A stretch of 64,000 nucleotides of DNA from Norana najaformis (lineage: Eukaryota; Annelida; Clitellata; Crassiclitellata; Hormogastridae), in NCBI GenBank assembly GCA_964023275.1, contig OZ029913.1, positions 55,449,976 through 55,513,975 on the forward strand, written 5' to 3'. Shown here in pieces: positions 35,617 to 60,868 of the stretch. Below the pieces are notes generated by a model, which saw nothing but the letters and a program-made list of their open reading frames with translations, was not told the origin of the DNA and ran no database searches. The position numbers were made by a program, and so were the translations under genes. Position 1 is the first letter of the stretch, and each line of letters starts with the position of its first letter.

Positions 35617-38600
35617 ATGGAAGTTCCAGAAGGGTTGAGTGATTTGCTGCAAGAATTTACTATAGTCGTTCTCAGATCAAAACCGAATGATCTGATTAAG
35701 TTTGCTGCTGACTACTTCAACAATCTGCACGATAAACAAACTAAGGACCTGTCTTCGAAGGACAAGAAAGCGGTAAAGGTAGAGACAAAGGGAGAGAACA
35801 AGCCAAAAAAGCAAACAGCATTTTTGACTCCAGATATTACCACCTCTCCTGTGCCAACACCTGAACATGAGACCCCAGGTATGAGTAAAGAGTTGCAATG
35901 TGGTATTATTGGGAAGTAATTAAAAGGTGCTATACTAAGTGTTTTAATACATGCATACTTGTACATGTCTTGCTATCAGTGTGTCGTTATGGCTGGCTAT
36001 CATGAACCCCATTTCCCTACTTCCAATTTATGGACAGTCTTGATTGGTGCTACATAAGTATCTGCCTATATTGAGCTACAGTCAAATCAAGGTTTTAGTT
36101 CCCAGAATGTTGAGGCTGATGAGGACATGAATGGAGATATGGTGCCGATTGATTGAGCTTCTTCTTGCAATATGGAGTGTGCAAATTGAAGCTGCCACTG
36201 AGATGGTCACTGTGTAAGGACTTTGAGCACGTACTTCACAAACAATTGTTTTCCACAGTTGACTGATGCTTTGTCATTTGGTAGTGGTGCTATATAAATA
36301 CAAAGGCAATAATGATGATGAGGAATACACACAAATTTTGTAAAAGCACGCAGGAGTAGGATTTGAACATTGTTTTACTATTTGGATAAATGTACAGTAC
36401 ATACTGACATAGCAAACGTTCCTAGGGTTGTCCTGAGCTTCGGGGTTTTCAAAATAAGGTGCATTTAGGGCCTAATGCTGAAGCTGTGTTATTATTGGTC
36501 TGTTACTTATCATAAAATTCATAAAATTTAGTATTTTACTTTGGATTCAGTGTTATTTTAATACAATTTTACATAATATGGGGTAACTTAGGAAATTTTA
36601 ATTTTATTATAATTTTCTTAAATTATCTGGTTTACATAGAAAGTTATTTATTCCATTGTGATTTCACTTTCTTTCATTATTTCAGTTTTGTGGGAGGCAC
36701 TATATAATTTAAAAAACAGATACAATTTATTGCATCAGTTTTTTTATTCTTTCCTCAGCTCTCAAGCCCAAGCAGTTTCAGAGAAGAAAATCTGGTAAGG
36801 ATTTTTAAACTCTGAAAGGTTCTTGAGTCTGATTTAAAAAATATATATTTTATAAATCTGGTATGATGCTATTGAAGTAGACTGACGTTATGTTTCGATT
36901 AACTGTAACTCAGTAAATTTAGAAATACTGATTTGGTTTAATGTTAAACCATAATATTTGCATAGAGGAACTTGAACACAGTTGTTTGGCATGTGTGTAT
37001 TTTTGGATATAGGGATTCTCTGCTGTAATAGTAAGATGTAAATTTCTGCTGGGTAAAGTTAAAATAATCATCAGCACCTATAAGGGTTGAAAAGTAAAAT
37101 TCACAACATTAACTTAATGGAAATTGAGTTTTTCTTAAAATTTTACGTGTATCTTCCAGTGGCGTCAGAGAGATATGATCCAGAGGCTGACAACGAACCT
37201 ATTTCTAAGGTGCGTTTTAGCTACAAGATATGTTATCTAAGATATCTTAAATAAGTTGGTGCTCGTTTTTGTTCACTCTGTGGTCAGTGGTTATAAATTC
37301 CCTCATATATTTCCTCGTGGTAAATACAGGGATAGTTTGTAGAACACATACACAGTTCCAGTATCATAATTTCAATAAAATATTAATTTGAGTTGAAAAC
37401 ATGATTTTTGATAATTTGCAACAAGAAAGAAGGCATTGAAAGCCTGCTGTGTGCTGTGTTTCGTGCATTTGATTGAGACCAAAGTTACGTATATATACAT
37501 GAATCACCTTGCAGCATTTTTCTAGAATATTCTTTGAACCATCTTTGAATTATTATTAATTCTTTACTTCTGTAGCGTTCGTGTCTATACTAGGTGGGGG
37601 CAGTAACCCTTGGATCCTGAGATTCACCTGCTACAGGAGCCCCACTGTATATTTATAATTTGTTTAATTATGTTTTATGTTATGTTACAGACTATATCAT
37701 GTTCAGTAAATTGCATTGAAACTGTCTCTAGGTGGTTCACCCAAAATCAGATGAACAGAGGAAAAGGTTGACAGAAGCAGTCAAACCAATTTTACTCTTT
37801 CGGGCCCTTGATCCAGTAAGAGTTTTCAAGCATTTGTAGTAAACTTTGATGTACTTCAAGTGACTGTGAACCTGAGAAACCTGGTTTGCTCGTATCTCTG
37901 TATCTCTAATCTACTGACTTCCATAGTTCTGTTATCGTAATGCACAAGGGCATCAATCAGTGGTGGCTTGAGGCATCAATTGTTGGCTGCTTGAGACATC
38001 AGCCAGTAGATGCTTGAGGCATCAATCGAGGTTGTAGTCATCTGATTCCTAATAATCGCAGCCTGTGGTGTGGAAATCAAATCTTGGTCTACTATTGCGT
38101 TACCTGTATGGTAATAATGTCAGTGATCCCTGGGATAGCTTTTAGGAAGTACAGTACGATTAATTTCCTAAATAAATCCAGCAGGTTGTTGTAACATTTT
38201 ACTTGTTTTGCCATTGTGGTTCTCTTGCATTGTCTTAGAGTTCAGTACCCATTATCTGAAATAACGAATTAGTTCTAAAACTGATGTTTTGGACCTACTT
38301 AACTAGAATGAGAAAGTTTACAGTTAAACAGACTTACACATGTATACGAATATATGCACATGAATTTATGTTTAATTCTACATTGATGCTCTGTACCACC
38401 TGATTTTGTTTCCAAAGGAACAAATGCAGGAGGTTGTGGATGCTATGTTTGAAAGAAAGGTATGCTATTATGTCTGATTATGCTAGTCATTTTATTAACT
38501 TAAATGTTGCTATTTAGGAATTTACTTAGAAGGATGTAACCTTCATTGCCCACGTTAGTTACAAATACTGAGGAACCATGAACAAGCAAGCGTGTTGCTC

Positions 38601-41600
38601 ATTATTTTAAAATGAGTTTGTGAAGTGTGTTACATAATTATAAGCTTCAAACTACATACAATATTGTGCTGATGAGCTATGACTAATAGCTACAAGTTCA
38701 TTGACTTGAAAAGTGGAGACTTGATGCCTAGGGAGCATGGTGTTTATGGACTGCTGTGCACTGGATTTGGTATGCAGTAATAATTAGTATGCAATGTGCA
38801 AATATGTCAGCAAGTGTAATTTGGTGGTGATTTATCTTTATTATACAGTTGGTACGTTTTATTTCCTAAATGATAAAAATCATTATCTAAATGGTGACTT
38901 TACTTTCAGTGCTTGGAAAATGTGACAACATAGCTTTGTGACAGTGTGACAGCATATGCCGTAAGGATTGTGGTAATTTTGCCAACAGGTTGAAGTTGGT
39001 GAAGATGTAATCACAGAGGGTGCAGATGGTGATAACTTCTATGTCATAGACAAGTAAGTGTGTACTGTTTTCTTAAGCTTACTTTGAACAGATGTGATTT
39101 TCATGGATCAAGAATAAACTTTAACACTAAGTTGAACATTTTAAAATTTTCAAATTATTTGACCATTGTCAGTTCATATGAAATTAAACACTTAAAATGT
39201 GTAGAAATATAGACATTTTATGTGTAATTTTGTCATGTTTTATTCATCAACAGTATTCTGTCAAGAAAAAGTTGATCAATTCATGTGTTACCTCAAAACA
39301 TGAAATCATGATATCTGCCCTCATAGCATTCCTTGCTGTCACTCTTCAAATTCCAAAACCACAGCAGCATCGAAATCATTTGTTTCAAGAGCCTTCAAAC
39401 ATTAGCTGAACTGTATGATTGAATTTTACATGGCTGATGAATAAGAAAAAATTTGACTACAGAGAAGTGGCTGACGATCAAGAAAGAGATCATGACTATT
39501 TAAATTTTAAATATTGCGTTCATAACTTTAAGACACCACTGGAAAACTGACTAGACACCACTGGAAAACTGACTGAGGGTATATTTTTCTGCATGTACAG
39601 TATTTCTGCTTGTTAAGAGTTTTAAATAGAATTATAAATACAGCTATTTATTTGAAAGAGTAATTTTGTTATGCGGTCATTATCGACAGCATTCACTGTC
39701 GAATTAAAGTAGTTCATGAATATGGTGTTTAAATGGGTTTTGTTCTTAAGAGTATTTAGTAGCTTGCTATTACTGATACTTTAATCAATTGCCTGAGTTA
39801 ATTTTGCTTTGTTCTTTGTCAAACTATCCTGACAGAGGATCATACGACATTTTTGTTGGTGGTAAAAAGTATGGCGCATACAAGGACAGTGGGAGCTTTG
39901 GTGAACTGGCTCTGATGTACAACCAGCCAAGAGCTGCTACCATAACAGCTACAAGTCCTGGGACCCTATGGGCCATGGTAACTGTTTATTTCCATTCATT
40001 TATTAATGTGAAATTATGTAGCACTGTTGCACAATCTCAAAGGCAATCTATGGTACCCACTTGTTTGAGGACCTTTGAAATGCACTGCTGTTGAAGTAAA
40101 AACTCATTGGAAGTGAAATATTTTGAGTTATTGAATTTCTCTTTACAATTATTACACACAAATAATCATTTTCAGTGCATAAATATCATAAATGTCAGGA
40201 TCGGTCTCTAGTAATAACTTAAATTAAAAATTTAGCCAAAATTGCTTAGAAGTTCCCATGTGTTGGAACAAAGTGATCAAATCAGATCGAGTTTGGCAAG
40301 GTGACTTACTTTAAGGGCTATTTATGAAGCAGTAAAATTAGGTTTTGGCTTAATATGATATTGTTCATAACCTAACATTCCGGAAGATTCACTTATCAAG
40401 TCTCGACTTTTGCTGCACATGGCTTGAAAGAAATTTTGCATTATGCACTAGGATTTGTTATGCACTGGGATTTAAAAAAAAACTGCAAGTGGTGAAATAT
40501 GGAAGCATAAGGGTCGTGCATAATGGACGTCCACAGGATTTTAATTTCTGGCTAGCATGGTCTGTGCACAGGGACTTTAAATGGCCTGGCGCCCATTCAA
40601 ACAGGCAGCGGTGGTGAACCGATTAATTCATAAATACATTATGTAATGTAATTGAAAATTTATAAAGCACCACTTCAAGATAGACTGCTCAGAAGCAATC
40701 CCGGCCCAACAACCCAGAAGCACTGGGAAATAAGGTCTTCATGCGCTTGCAGAAAGAGGGGCAGAGACTAAGAAATTCCATTACTTTGGACAACTCCCTC
40801 CCCTTATCTGCATTTCTTTTCTGCATCTGGATGACCCCTTCCCCACGCCCTCCTTTTCTTTGCAGATGTCCTTAATGGACGACCCCTAATACTGCAGTTC
40901 CTAAGTTGCATTAACAGTTTGTATATAACATATGAAAAAGAATTTAATTAGCAAGTATAAAGTTCAAATTTACTTGTATTTTATATAGCGCAATTGTCGT
41001 TTCAACACAAAACTGCATTTCAATTATTACCTGACTTACATCAGTTTATGAGGTATCTATGTTGGAGCTTAGGATCGTGCCGTGTTTCGACGAATTGTCT
41101 TGAGGAATGCTTACAACAAGCGAAAAATGTATGAAACACTACTTGAAAGTGTGCCTATGCTTAAATTTCTTGACGTAAGTGGTATTTCTCATGTCTGTTA
41201 AAATGTTTCATGCAAGTGCTTTAGTCTTCCAAATGCAGTCTTAGCAACAGCACTTTGTGACATAATAAGTTGCTGGTGGTAGTGAATAAATGTCCAGATA
41301 AATACATATTTCTGTGTACATACATACCATTACATATTCGTGCATACATCCTGGTATATAGTGTACATATTTGTATGTACCTATTTTACATCTTGTGTTT
41401 TTGTTGAGTGTTTATTGCATTGCGACCAGATGGTAATAGCTATGAAGTCACTGCTGTATCTAGAATTTGCTAGCACATTTTAAAATTAACAGCTTGTTCT
41501 TCACATATTAATTTCTATTCATCTCTTAATTAAGTACTATTCATCCCTTAATTAACTACTATTCATCTCTTAATTAACTACTATTCATCTCTTAATTAAC

Positions 41601-44107
41601 TACTATTCATCTCGTAATTAACTACTATTCATCCCTTAATTAACTACTATCCATCCCTTAATTAACTACTATTCATCTCTTCATTAACTACTATTCATCC
41701 CTTAATTAACTACTATTCATCCCTTAACTAACTACTATTCATCCCTTAATTAACTACTATTCATCCATTAATTAACTACTATTCATCTCTTAATTAACTA
41801 CTTTTTATCCCTTAATTAACAGCACCATAGCTGGAAGGCTGTTATGCCTTTCTTCAGGCAAACAATGCTTCAGCTCACAGCACATTCATGGAAAATACCA
41901 GGTGAAGATTTCTAATAGATTTGCAATTATTTTGTGTTGTCCCAGAGATCCACGTCTTTGCTAACATACATCATGTTTCTTTTTGGCAGCACTACGAAAG
42001 GATGAATGTTGCTGATGCATTGGTGACGAAGTATTTTAAAGATGGAGATTGTATAATTAAACAGGTATTTTCTTATCTACTTTCTTTCAGAAGTCATATA
42101 GTGATGAAATGAGTAAAATAACATTTCTGAACTTGCAAAAAGTTATCAGTTGCTTAATCAGTTTATCTGGCCTTAAAATTAATAGTCAACAGCATTTTAA
42201 AGTGAATGGCTTTTCATTAAACTAATAAAAGGAAATAATGACATGTGTTTGATTAAGTATGTAACATAGGTATACAGATGTAAGTTTTGTTGTAGTTGCA
42301 AGCTGTCATAGTAGTGCAGCCATTTGTTCAGCTTTTGAGCAAAAAATTAGACACATATGATAATGTTGCTATTTAGTTAAGCATTTCACCAAGTACTATG
42401 TGCATTTTACTGGTTATAGTGTTAACCTGTTTTTAATTTTTGACTGACAGGGAGAAAGTGCAGACTGCATGTACTTTGTGGAGGATGGAAAAGTAAGAAT
42501 CACTGCACATTCTGGGGTAAGTAGTTTGCATTATTTTAATGTTACTGTGAAATATATATGTGATAATAGCGACAGAAGAAAACTCAGATGTGTAGTGCCC
42601 AGTTACAAGCTCTAGTTGGAAGAAAAAATGTAAGAAGTAGGAGGCTTACAGCATTTCACATTATTTTTGCTCATGGGCCATTTGAATAAGTCACTCAAAT
42701 AGCTATATCTTATAAGGCAATAATGTTATCACTTGCTAATGCACCAGAGAACATACTTAATGGAAAGGTTATTTTTGCTGTTTTGGTATCTAAAATAAAA
42801 ATGCAAAATAGGTCCGTCACCATGTTTAGTATCTTTGTAGAAGAAATAGATATAGCTGGTTATGCCTGTGCTATCAGCTTGGTCCATTTGTTTATGTATT
42901 TATGCCCAACAGTATGTTAAGGATGCAAAATTTTATATATTTCTTAGGAAAATGAACCAGACAAGGAAATAACTGTGGTCAACAAAGGAGGTTTTTTCGG
43001 AGGTATTTCAGTAATCTTACACTTTGCAAGCACAGATTTAAGCACACAGTGCAGGGCTCGTTATCAGTACACTTGAGAGATAAACTGCTAACATAGCCAT
43101 ACAGATAAAAAAGGATAAAGCTCTTGAGAAACATGGTACAGAGAAGATCATTAGGCAGATGTGCAAACATCACCACAGCAAACAACCATACATGCAAGCT
43201 AATCTGAAAAAGGTACATACTAGGGAAAATTCCATCAAAAGCTAATAACAGTGAACAAAATGCTGAAGAATTCTGTTGCTGAACTTTTTAAAAGTAAATT
43301 AACTTTTCACCGCTTGCTCCTTGCAGTCCTTTCTCTTACCATTTAATCAAATCACAACTTGTGATTGTTGTTGGATCATACATCTTAGACTAATTCCAAA
43401 GTGAATACATTTGCATATTGAGAAATTATTCTGAATTTTAGAGTTGGCTCTAGTGACACACAAGCCAAGAGCTGCGTCAGCATTTGCTGTTGGCTCAACT
43501 AAATGTGCAGGTAACATAGGACTTGATACAGTATACAATAAAATGCAAGCATTTACAAAGCATGCATCAGCACATGTATGACACCTTTAGGAAGTTCTCA
43601 AAGGAATTATAACATAAGAAAACCGTAAATGCGTAACTTTGACAGGAGTGTATGTCTGTGTATATATTAATATAGCACTACAAGTACTAAAATGACAGCA
43701 GCATTTGGAGTTCTGAACCCTTCTACTCGTATTGGTCATCTGGAAAAATGTATTGATCTGTCAGTGCAGAATCTGGTGTTTATTGCAAAACAGGCAAACT
43801 GTTGCCTATTCACAGAACCCAATTTGACCTCTACGTAAAATAAAAAATCAATGCTCTTCAGGTATTGTCAAGTTGATGTGTCAATATTAACAACGCATCC
43901 ATGTACTTTTATGCTTTACTTTTCTGATTTACCAACGTGATTGCTTCTGCCTTCAGTTTTGTTTTCTTCCTAGTGCTGGACATAGCGGCTTTTGAGCGAC
44001 TGATGGGGCCATGTATGGACATCATGAAGCGCAACATCAACCATTACGAAGAACAGCTTGTTCAGATCTTTGGCTCAAACGCTGCAGCACCAGAGGCACG
44101 TCGCTGA
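35617..44107 (+). CDS. PRKAR2: cAMP-dependent protein kinase type II regulatory subunit
   Basis: Holds and inhibits the PKA catalytic subunit in the cytosol and at AKAP anchors until cAMP binds. Thirteen coding exons: 35617-35878, 36759-36794, 37160-37209, 37732-37815, 38418-38459, 38989-39053, 39836-39977, 41073-41174, 41990-42064, 42451-42516, 42948-43002, 43442-43510, 43974-44107. All introns are GT-AG in phase, giving 393 aa (human RII alpha about 404). Residues 1-45 are the dimerisation/docking helices ([13 protein letters not shown]...[10 protein letters not shown]). RRKS at 96-99 is a substrate-type inhibitor site with Ser, as in RII rather than RI. Two cyclic-nucleotide pockets carry [15 protein letters not shown] (Glu203, Arg212) and [15 protein letters not shown] (Glu327, Arg336). 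Start chosen at the ATG matching family N-termini. The linker between docking domain and inhibitor site is lysine-rich and lacks the acidic run of mammals. Only one RII gene is seen, so no alpha/beta is assigned. Confidence 0.97.
35915..36310 (+). repeat. Three SINE 3' ends in PRKAR2 intron 1
   Basis: TTAAAAGGTGCTATACTAAG (about 35920) followed by ATACATGCATAC, GATTGGTGCTACATAAGTAT (about 36043) and GTGGTGCTATATAAATAC (about 36285) followed by AATGATGATG. Only the 3' ends are clear. Confidence 0.5.
37905..38045 (-). repeat. SINE family G, fourth copy, in PRKAR2 intron 4
   Basis: AATCTACTGACTTCCATAG, TTCTGTTATCGTAATGCAC, then two to three tandem GGCATCAAT..TGCTTGAG units. Old copy with the GCGCC box changed. 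Confidence 0.6.
40545..40640 (+). mobile_element. SINE family B fragment in PRKAR2 intron 7
   Basis: GGTCTGTGCACAGGGACTTT, AAATGGCCTGGCGCCCATTC and CAGGCAGCGGTGGTGAA; both head and tail are missing. Confidence 0.7.
40641..40770 (-). repeat. SINE family C in PRKAR2 intron 7
   Basis: Plus strand shows AAAATTTATAAAGCACCACT then AGACTGCTCAGAAGCAATCC and ACTGGGAAATAAGG. The same plan (TTATATAGCRC(C/T)(A/T)CTT, CTCAGMRGYR, GGGAAATAAG) is seen at 58174-58300, and shorter pieces at 45145 and 57670. Confidence 0.55.
40795..40895. repeat. Dispersed repeat J in PRKAR2 intron 7
   Basis: CTCCCTCCCCTTATCTGCAT, GCATCTGGATGACCCCTTCC and AATGGACGACCCCTAA match the block at 22560-22645. Nature unknown. Confidence 0.5.
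41517..41822. repeat. 22-bp minisatellite in PRKAR2 intron 8, about 14 copies
   Basis: Unit made of ACTACTATTCATC and (T/C)CTTAATTA blocks, strict 22-bp spacing with scattered C/T and A/T substitutions between copies. AT-rich; contains TTAATTAA palindromes in most units. Confidence 0.95.
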
Positions 44108-44574
44108 ACGATATCTTTGAAAAGCCAAATGACTGGATGTCATTAAGTGCTTCTAGTAGTCACTATTAGCAAAGCAGGCAATTTTGATTTCTTTGCAAAA
44201 ACAGCATCTGAACTTCCAGCTGCTCACCCGAGAAATTTTCTTTGTCATGTGTATTACTGCATACGTTACTTTTGAAGGCTTTCTCTTTGTCTGTGTGACC
44301 ATTTTGGAATGCAAATGTTAATCTCAAATTTCAGAACAAAACTTGTATCAGAGTTTTAAAACTATATTTTTATAAAATGTTTAACTATGGGGTGAATGAC
44401 AGACAGGAATGTGAAAAACAGAGCTATCAAAGAGTATAAGGCAGTATCCAAAGCAATTTGGTTACCATAAATATTTTGAATTATTTTTCTTTTAAATTAT
44501 CAGAAATGCTTTCATTTCGTAAGTTTTTCAGATCAGTTATAGCTTTGAGCTTTAAAAGCAATTGTACAAAATTT

Positions 44575-44592
44575 TTTATTCTGTCATTTATT
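44575..44592 (-). terminator. TPRKB: Candidate poly(A) signals of TPRKB
   Basis: Two TTTATT hexamers on the plus strand (44575-44580 and 44587-44592) read AATAAA on the minus strand, about 125-140 bp past the TPRKB stop. They lie inside the PRKAR2 3' UTR. Confidence 0.6.
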
Positions 44593-44652
44593 TCAAATTT
44601 CTTCAACATAAAAATTTAAAATATGCAACACTGAGTGTATTTATAAGTCTTA

Positions 44653-44658
44653 AATAAA
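44653..44658 (+). terminator. PRKAR2: Poly(A) signal of PRKAR2
   Basis: AATAAA about 545 bp after the PRKAR2 stop. Cleavage 10-30 bp on would place the mRNA end about 30-50 bp from the TPRKB stop codon and past the TPRKB poly(A) signals. Confidence 0.65.
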
Positions 44659-44713
44659 GTTTTGATTTCAAACTATCCATCGACTGTCAATTCCAATACA
44701 AGTTTAAGTGACC

Positions 44714-46742
44714 TTAGAAAGACACCAAATCTTTGGTGGAAATTCTTATTATCACAGCATCAAGTAAAGATCCAATCCCGAGTTCTGCGTCTGTTGTTTT
44801 GTAAGTCTGCAAGAACAATATTTTCAAAATTGCTAGAGACTGCAGAGACAAACTGCAAAATACAGCAGAAACATTACCAGTTTTTATCTTTTAAGGCGAG
44901 TGTGCCGGAGTCTGTGAAAGTAGTGTCATTGATCAATCCTGGAGAGGATTTAGTGTTTGGGCAGTCCATAATTCTGTGCATGCTTTTGTAAGTGCGGCCA
45001 GTTCAGACTTCAGAAAATCAAGATCGTGAACAAACTGAACATCCTAAGTGGACACAAAAAACTGATTGTAGTGCTTTGCGCTCTTGAGGTAAATACATGC
45101 ATGGCATCATGTAGTTGTTATGCAATGGTATTTATCGGGTATGTAGCTGAACATTTATATAGCACCTCTTCAAACCTTTCAGATGTGCTGATACATGGAT
45201 ATCTAAGAAATATCTAAATAGGTGCAAATTAAGACAAGGTGACAATACAGTTTAAATCACTACAATCTGATAGACAAAGTTGCTTGGATTCCTCACATAA
45301 TTTCTCCTCAACTAAAACCTAGATTCCAAACTTCTCAACTAAATTTGATTAAGGGAATAATACTATGAGAAATGCAGTGTCTGTCGTTTGTACCTTTTTA
45401 ATAAGTTCAGCATTCATGTAATCTTTTAATGCAGACAGGGGAACCAAATTGCCAGTAACCTTCTGACACCAATCAGCCATGCAGCTCTGACCTTCTGCAT
45501 GAATTTCAACAATTAGCACTTCCTTGTCAGTGCTCTGCATGCCAAATTTTTGAAATGCAGCTGAAATCTAAAATAAAGGATCAAACTTTCATAAAGAAAC
45601 AACTTTTGTAAAAATTTAAAATCTCAGTATTTATTTGAATTATCAAAAATGATAGGCAAAATGATAGATAACTAATGCATACACTTGTATAAAATTACTA
45701 ATTACAGCCTGCTCTTAATATATTGAAACAGACACTTTCTGTCAGTTAAATGCACTTTATAAAATAAAATTCTAATATTACTTCAAGACTAGTGATCCTC
45801 TATTTATTGGCACTGACTACCACAACACTGGAAGATCGTTAATTCATTAATTTCCTTTCTCTGCTGCATCTTAGGTAATTCAAAATGTGCACAACAGATA
45901 ACAAGAAATAAACGCTGAAGGCTCATGGTAATCTGTTAAATGAAATACAAAATGTAAAAGATTGCTAACAAAACTTACACTTCTTGTTGGAGACATACAA
46001 AACAATAATTCTGAGTGCAGATTTTTTGTTGTAAGTTTGTGATTTCTGTTGTTATGAAGGGCCTTGTTTGCACTAACCATCAACTGGAATTGATCGAGAA
46101 CCTTCAAAATACAAAAAAAACTTACACACAATGAAAACTGTATAGTTATACTTTAAGGATTGTATCATATACAATCCTTAAAACATCACATAAACAAGTC
46201 GACCCGCACATTCTGACACTAAGCCATTGCCAATAATTCTGATCCAAAGCTGCCAACCGCACCATCTAGCGGAACCAGTGCCAATGACAACAAAAAAGAT
46301 CTTACTAAATCCTCAGACGAAGCAGAGATTTTTGCTAATGAAATGCTAACTGCAGATGTTTCTGAATCAGTAGGCCCACAAGTTTCCACCACAAAGGCAG
46401 AACATGTAACACCAGACTAAACTGCTGGTTCCAAACCTAAGATACGTGTTATTGCCTTAATGCATCCATTAAACTAAAAGTTAAAGTGCATCAAAAAGTA
46501 TGCTTCAACTGCAACAATAACGTCAACCTTTTTCGATCATGCGCTAATCGACCTGCAGTCCATCTGTGGGTGATATTATGCGAATCATTGAAACACAGAA
46601 ATAACCTTACCACTGACGGTGATATAAGTGCCGCATTTATTTCTCCGTTCATGGCCATTTTCTTCAGCTCTTCGGAATTCGAAACATTAACAAATAATGA
46701 CACAGATAATTTAAAACTGTCCGTCAAATCAAAAACTTCCAT
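44714..46742 (-). CDS. TPRKB: TPRKB, KEOPS complex subunit (Cgi121 family)
   Basis: Binds the kinase-like subunit TP53RK/Bud32 in KEOPS, which makes t6A at position 37 of ANN-decoding tRNAs. Four coding exons read right to left: 46742-46611, 46101-45979, 45567-45394, 44806-44714. Every intron is GT-AG and phase 0, giving 173 aa (human about 175). Exon 1 gives SNSEELKKMAMNGEINAALI, exon 2 LDQFQLMVSANKAL and LLFCMSPTRS, exon 3 ISAAFQKFG and VLIVEIHAEG, exon 4 GIGSLLDAVIIRISTKDLVS. These follow the human protein in order. The ATG at 46742 matches the family start; an in-frame ATG 21 codons upstream would add an unaligned extension. Tail to tail with PRKAR2, head to head with DARS1. Assignment rests on remembered family sequence. 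Confidence 0.93.
45145..45210 (-). repeat. SINE family C end in TPRKB intron 3
   Basis: GAACATTTATATAGCACCTC then CAAACCTTTCAGATGTGCTG on the plus strand, similar to 57670-57740. Confidence 0.45.
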
Positions 46743-46869
46743 TTGTACTATAAAACTGCACACCACATCAAGCCAGCCAGAGCGTGTTTTAAGGGTGCGT
46801 TTCATACTGCTCGGAACATCGTTCGGGTTCGACTCTGAATAAATGTAAATGTATCTGTATACAGTTTTC

Positions 46870-47022
46870 TATATCGTAATCCAGAGGTTTATACAGCGTC
46901 CAACAAAAGCCAAGTCACGGGGACCAACTTATTCACAGGCGCTCAGTCGAAACAAAATCGATGGGCAAAAGGGTTCGGTTCCGAGTGAAGATCCAAAAAT
47001 CAGGCAACGTGGCGGCTACGGC
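46870..47022 (-). mobile_element. SINE family A, copy 6, between TPRKB and DARS1
   Basis: TATATCGTAATCCAGAGG, AAGTCACGGGGACCAACTTA, GCTCAGTCGAAACAAAATCG and GGGTTCGGTTCCGAGTGAAG. It is joined end to end with family B at its right side. Confidence 0.8.
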
Positions 47023-47222
47023 GGGTGACCGTATGACCTTGATCCTGCTCATTTTCAATGAATTTACCGGGTGAGATCCTTCACCACCGCTACCCGTTTC
47101 AATCGGCTCCACGTCATTTAAAGCCCTCGTGTACGGACCGTGCCAGCCCGAGATTAAAATCTCTGAAATGCAGCCACTATTGATATGCGAACCTAGCCTG
47201 TATCCTCATAAAGAAGCGCTTT
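47023..47222 (-). mobile_element. SINE family B, copy between TPRKB and DARS1
   Basis: GTGACCGTATGACCTTGATC, GGGTGAGATCCTTCACCACC, CGGACCGTGCCAGCCCGAGA and head end ATGCGAACCTAGCC. It lacks the 3' tail and abuts SINE A copy 6, so one probably inserted into or next to the other. Confidence 0.8.
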
Positions 47223-47235
47223 GAGTAGACTGTGT

Positions 47236-47445
47236 CGACGTAATCGTATTCCCAATCGAGATTTCTACAGCGCCCAAGGAAAAAACTAAGTCGCGGGAAT
47301 CAGTTTATCTACTGGTGCTTAGGCAAAACAGATTTGACAGACAGGAAGGGTTTCGGTTCCTGGCCAAGATCCATGGGTTAGGCTGAAAGACAGTATGATG
47401 GCTACAGTGAATGGTGCTTGGAATTGGAGCGGTAAAATGTAAAAT
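47236..47445 (-). mobile_element. SINE family A, copy 7, upstream of DARS1
   Basis: CGTAATCGTATTCCCAATCG, AGATTTCTACAGCGCCCAAG, GGTTTCGGTTCCTGGCCAAG and the end block GAATGGTGCTTGGAATTGGA. Its right edge is about 420 bp from the DARS1 ATG. Confidence 0.8.
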
Positions 47446-47866
47446 GAAGGCCCAAATGTACACGTTTTTCTATAGCGACCGTGCCCTGTTCTTAGCTTTT
47501 AAGCGGCGCTTTTATATTTCGAGTTTACGACAGCATTACGATTATTTCATTTGGTTATTTTTTCTCTTGATAATCTTAATTACTTACGTCATACTGAGCA
47601 AGTATAAAAGTAGCAGTTCTTTGATGCCACCATAGCCGTTTACAACTAGTTTCTGCTATTTTGAGGTATATATTAAAAAATAATAATCATTAGTTTAAGA
47701 TCCTCTTCTTAGGTTAATTGCATGATTTCTACGAACTACTCGAGGCCCATATCGGGAAGGCTAGTATACGAACGCGCCCATTTTTCGCTGTGGCTGATGG
47801 GAAAGTATTGCAAAAGAAAGGGTGTTCGTTGCCTCAGATTGTTACACAAGTGTGTTTCTGGAGAAA
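47446..47866 (+). promoter_or_regulatory. DARS1: 5' flank and 5' UTR of DARS1, with overlapping uORF
   Basis: About 420 bp of non-repetitive sequence that should hold the DARS1 promoter; no TATA box at a convincing place. An upstream ATG at 47797 opens a 25-codon frame ending at 47874, overlapping the main start by a few bases. It would matter only if the transcription start lies before 47797. Confidence 0.4.
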
Positions 47867-60589
<12,723 letters not shown>

Positions 60590-60862
60590 AGGTCCTTTGC
60601 AAGTTCTTGCAGACTGAAGTCAGTCGCAACATTTTATTTTTGCTTTTCCTTCCAGATTGATCATCGGTATCACCGAGAGACATTTAGAGGATTCTCAGAT
60701 GTAGTAGTGACTTTGCAAATTGCAGTATTTCATACGTTATCCGAATTGTAGTCAGATGTGCAAGAGAATCAGGTGATTAAACTGTTTATGATTGCCATTT
60801 ATTATTATTTATTATCATATGATTTCTGTCATTTACAATTATTATTTTTCATTTTGTTCGTT

Positions 60863-60868
60863 AATAAA
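60863..60868 (+). terminator. DARS1: Poly(A) signal of DARS1
   Basis: AATAAA 274 bp after the stop codon; first canonical signal on this strand. Confidence 0.65.

Noticed and set aside
46743-46805. Upstream in-frame ATG adding 21 residues to TPRKB
   Set aside because: The extension has no counterpart in the family, and the ATG at 46742 aligns with the human start.
46486-46842. 118-codon plus-strand frame
   Set aside because: Antisense shadow of TPRKB exon 1.
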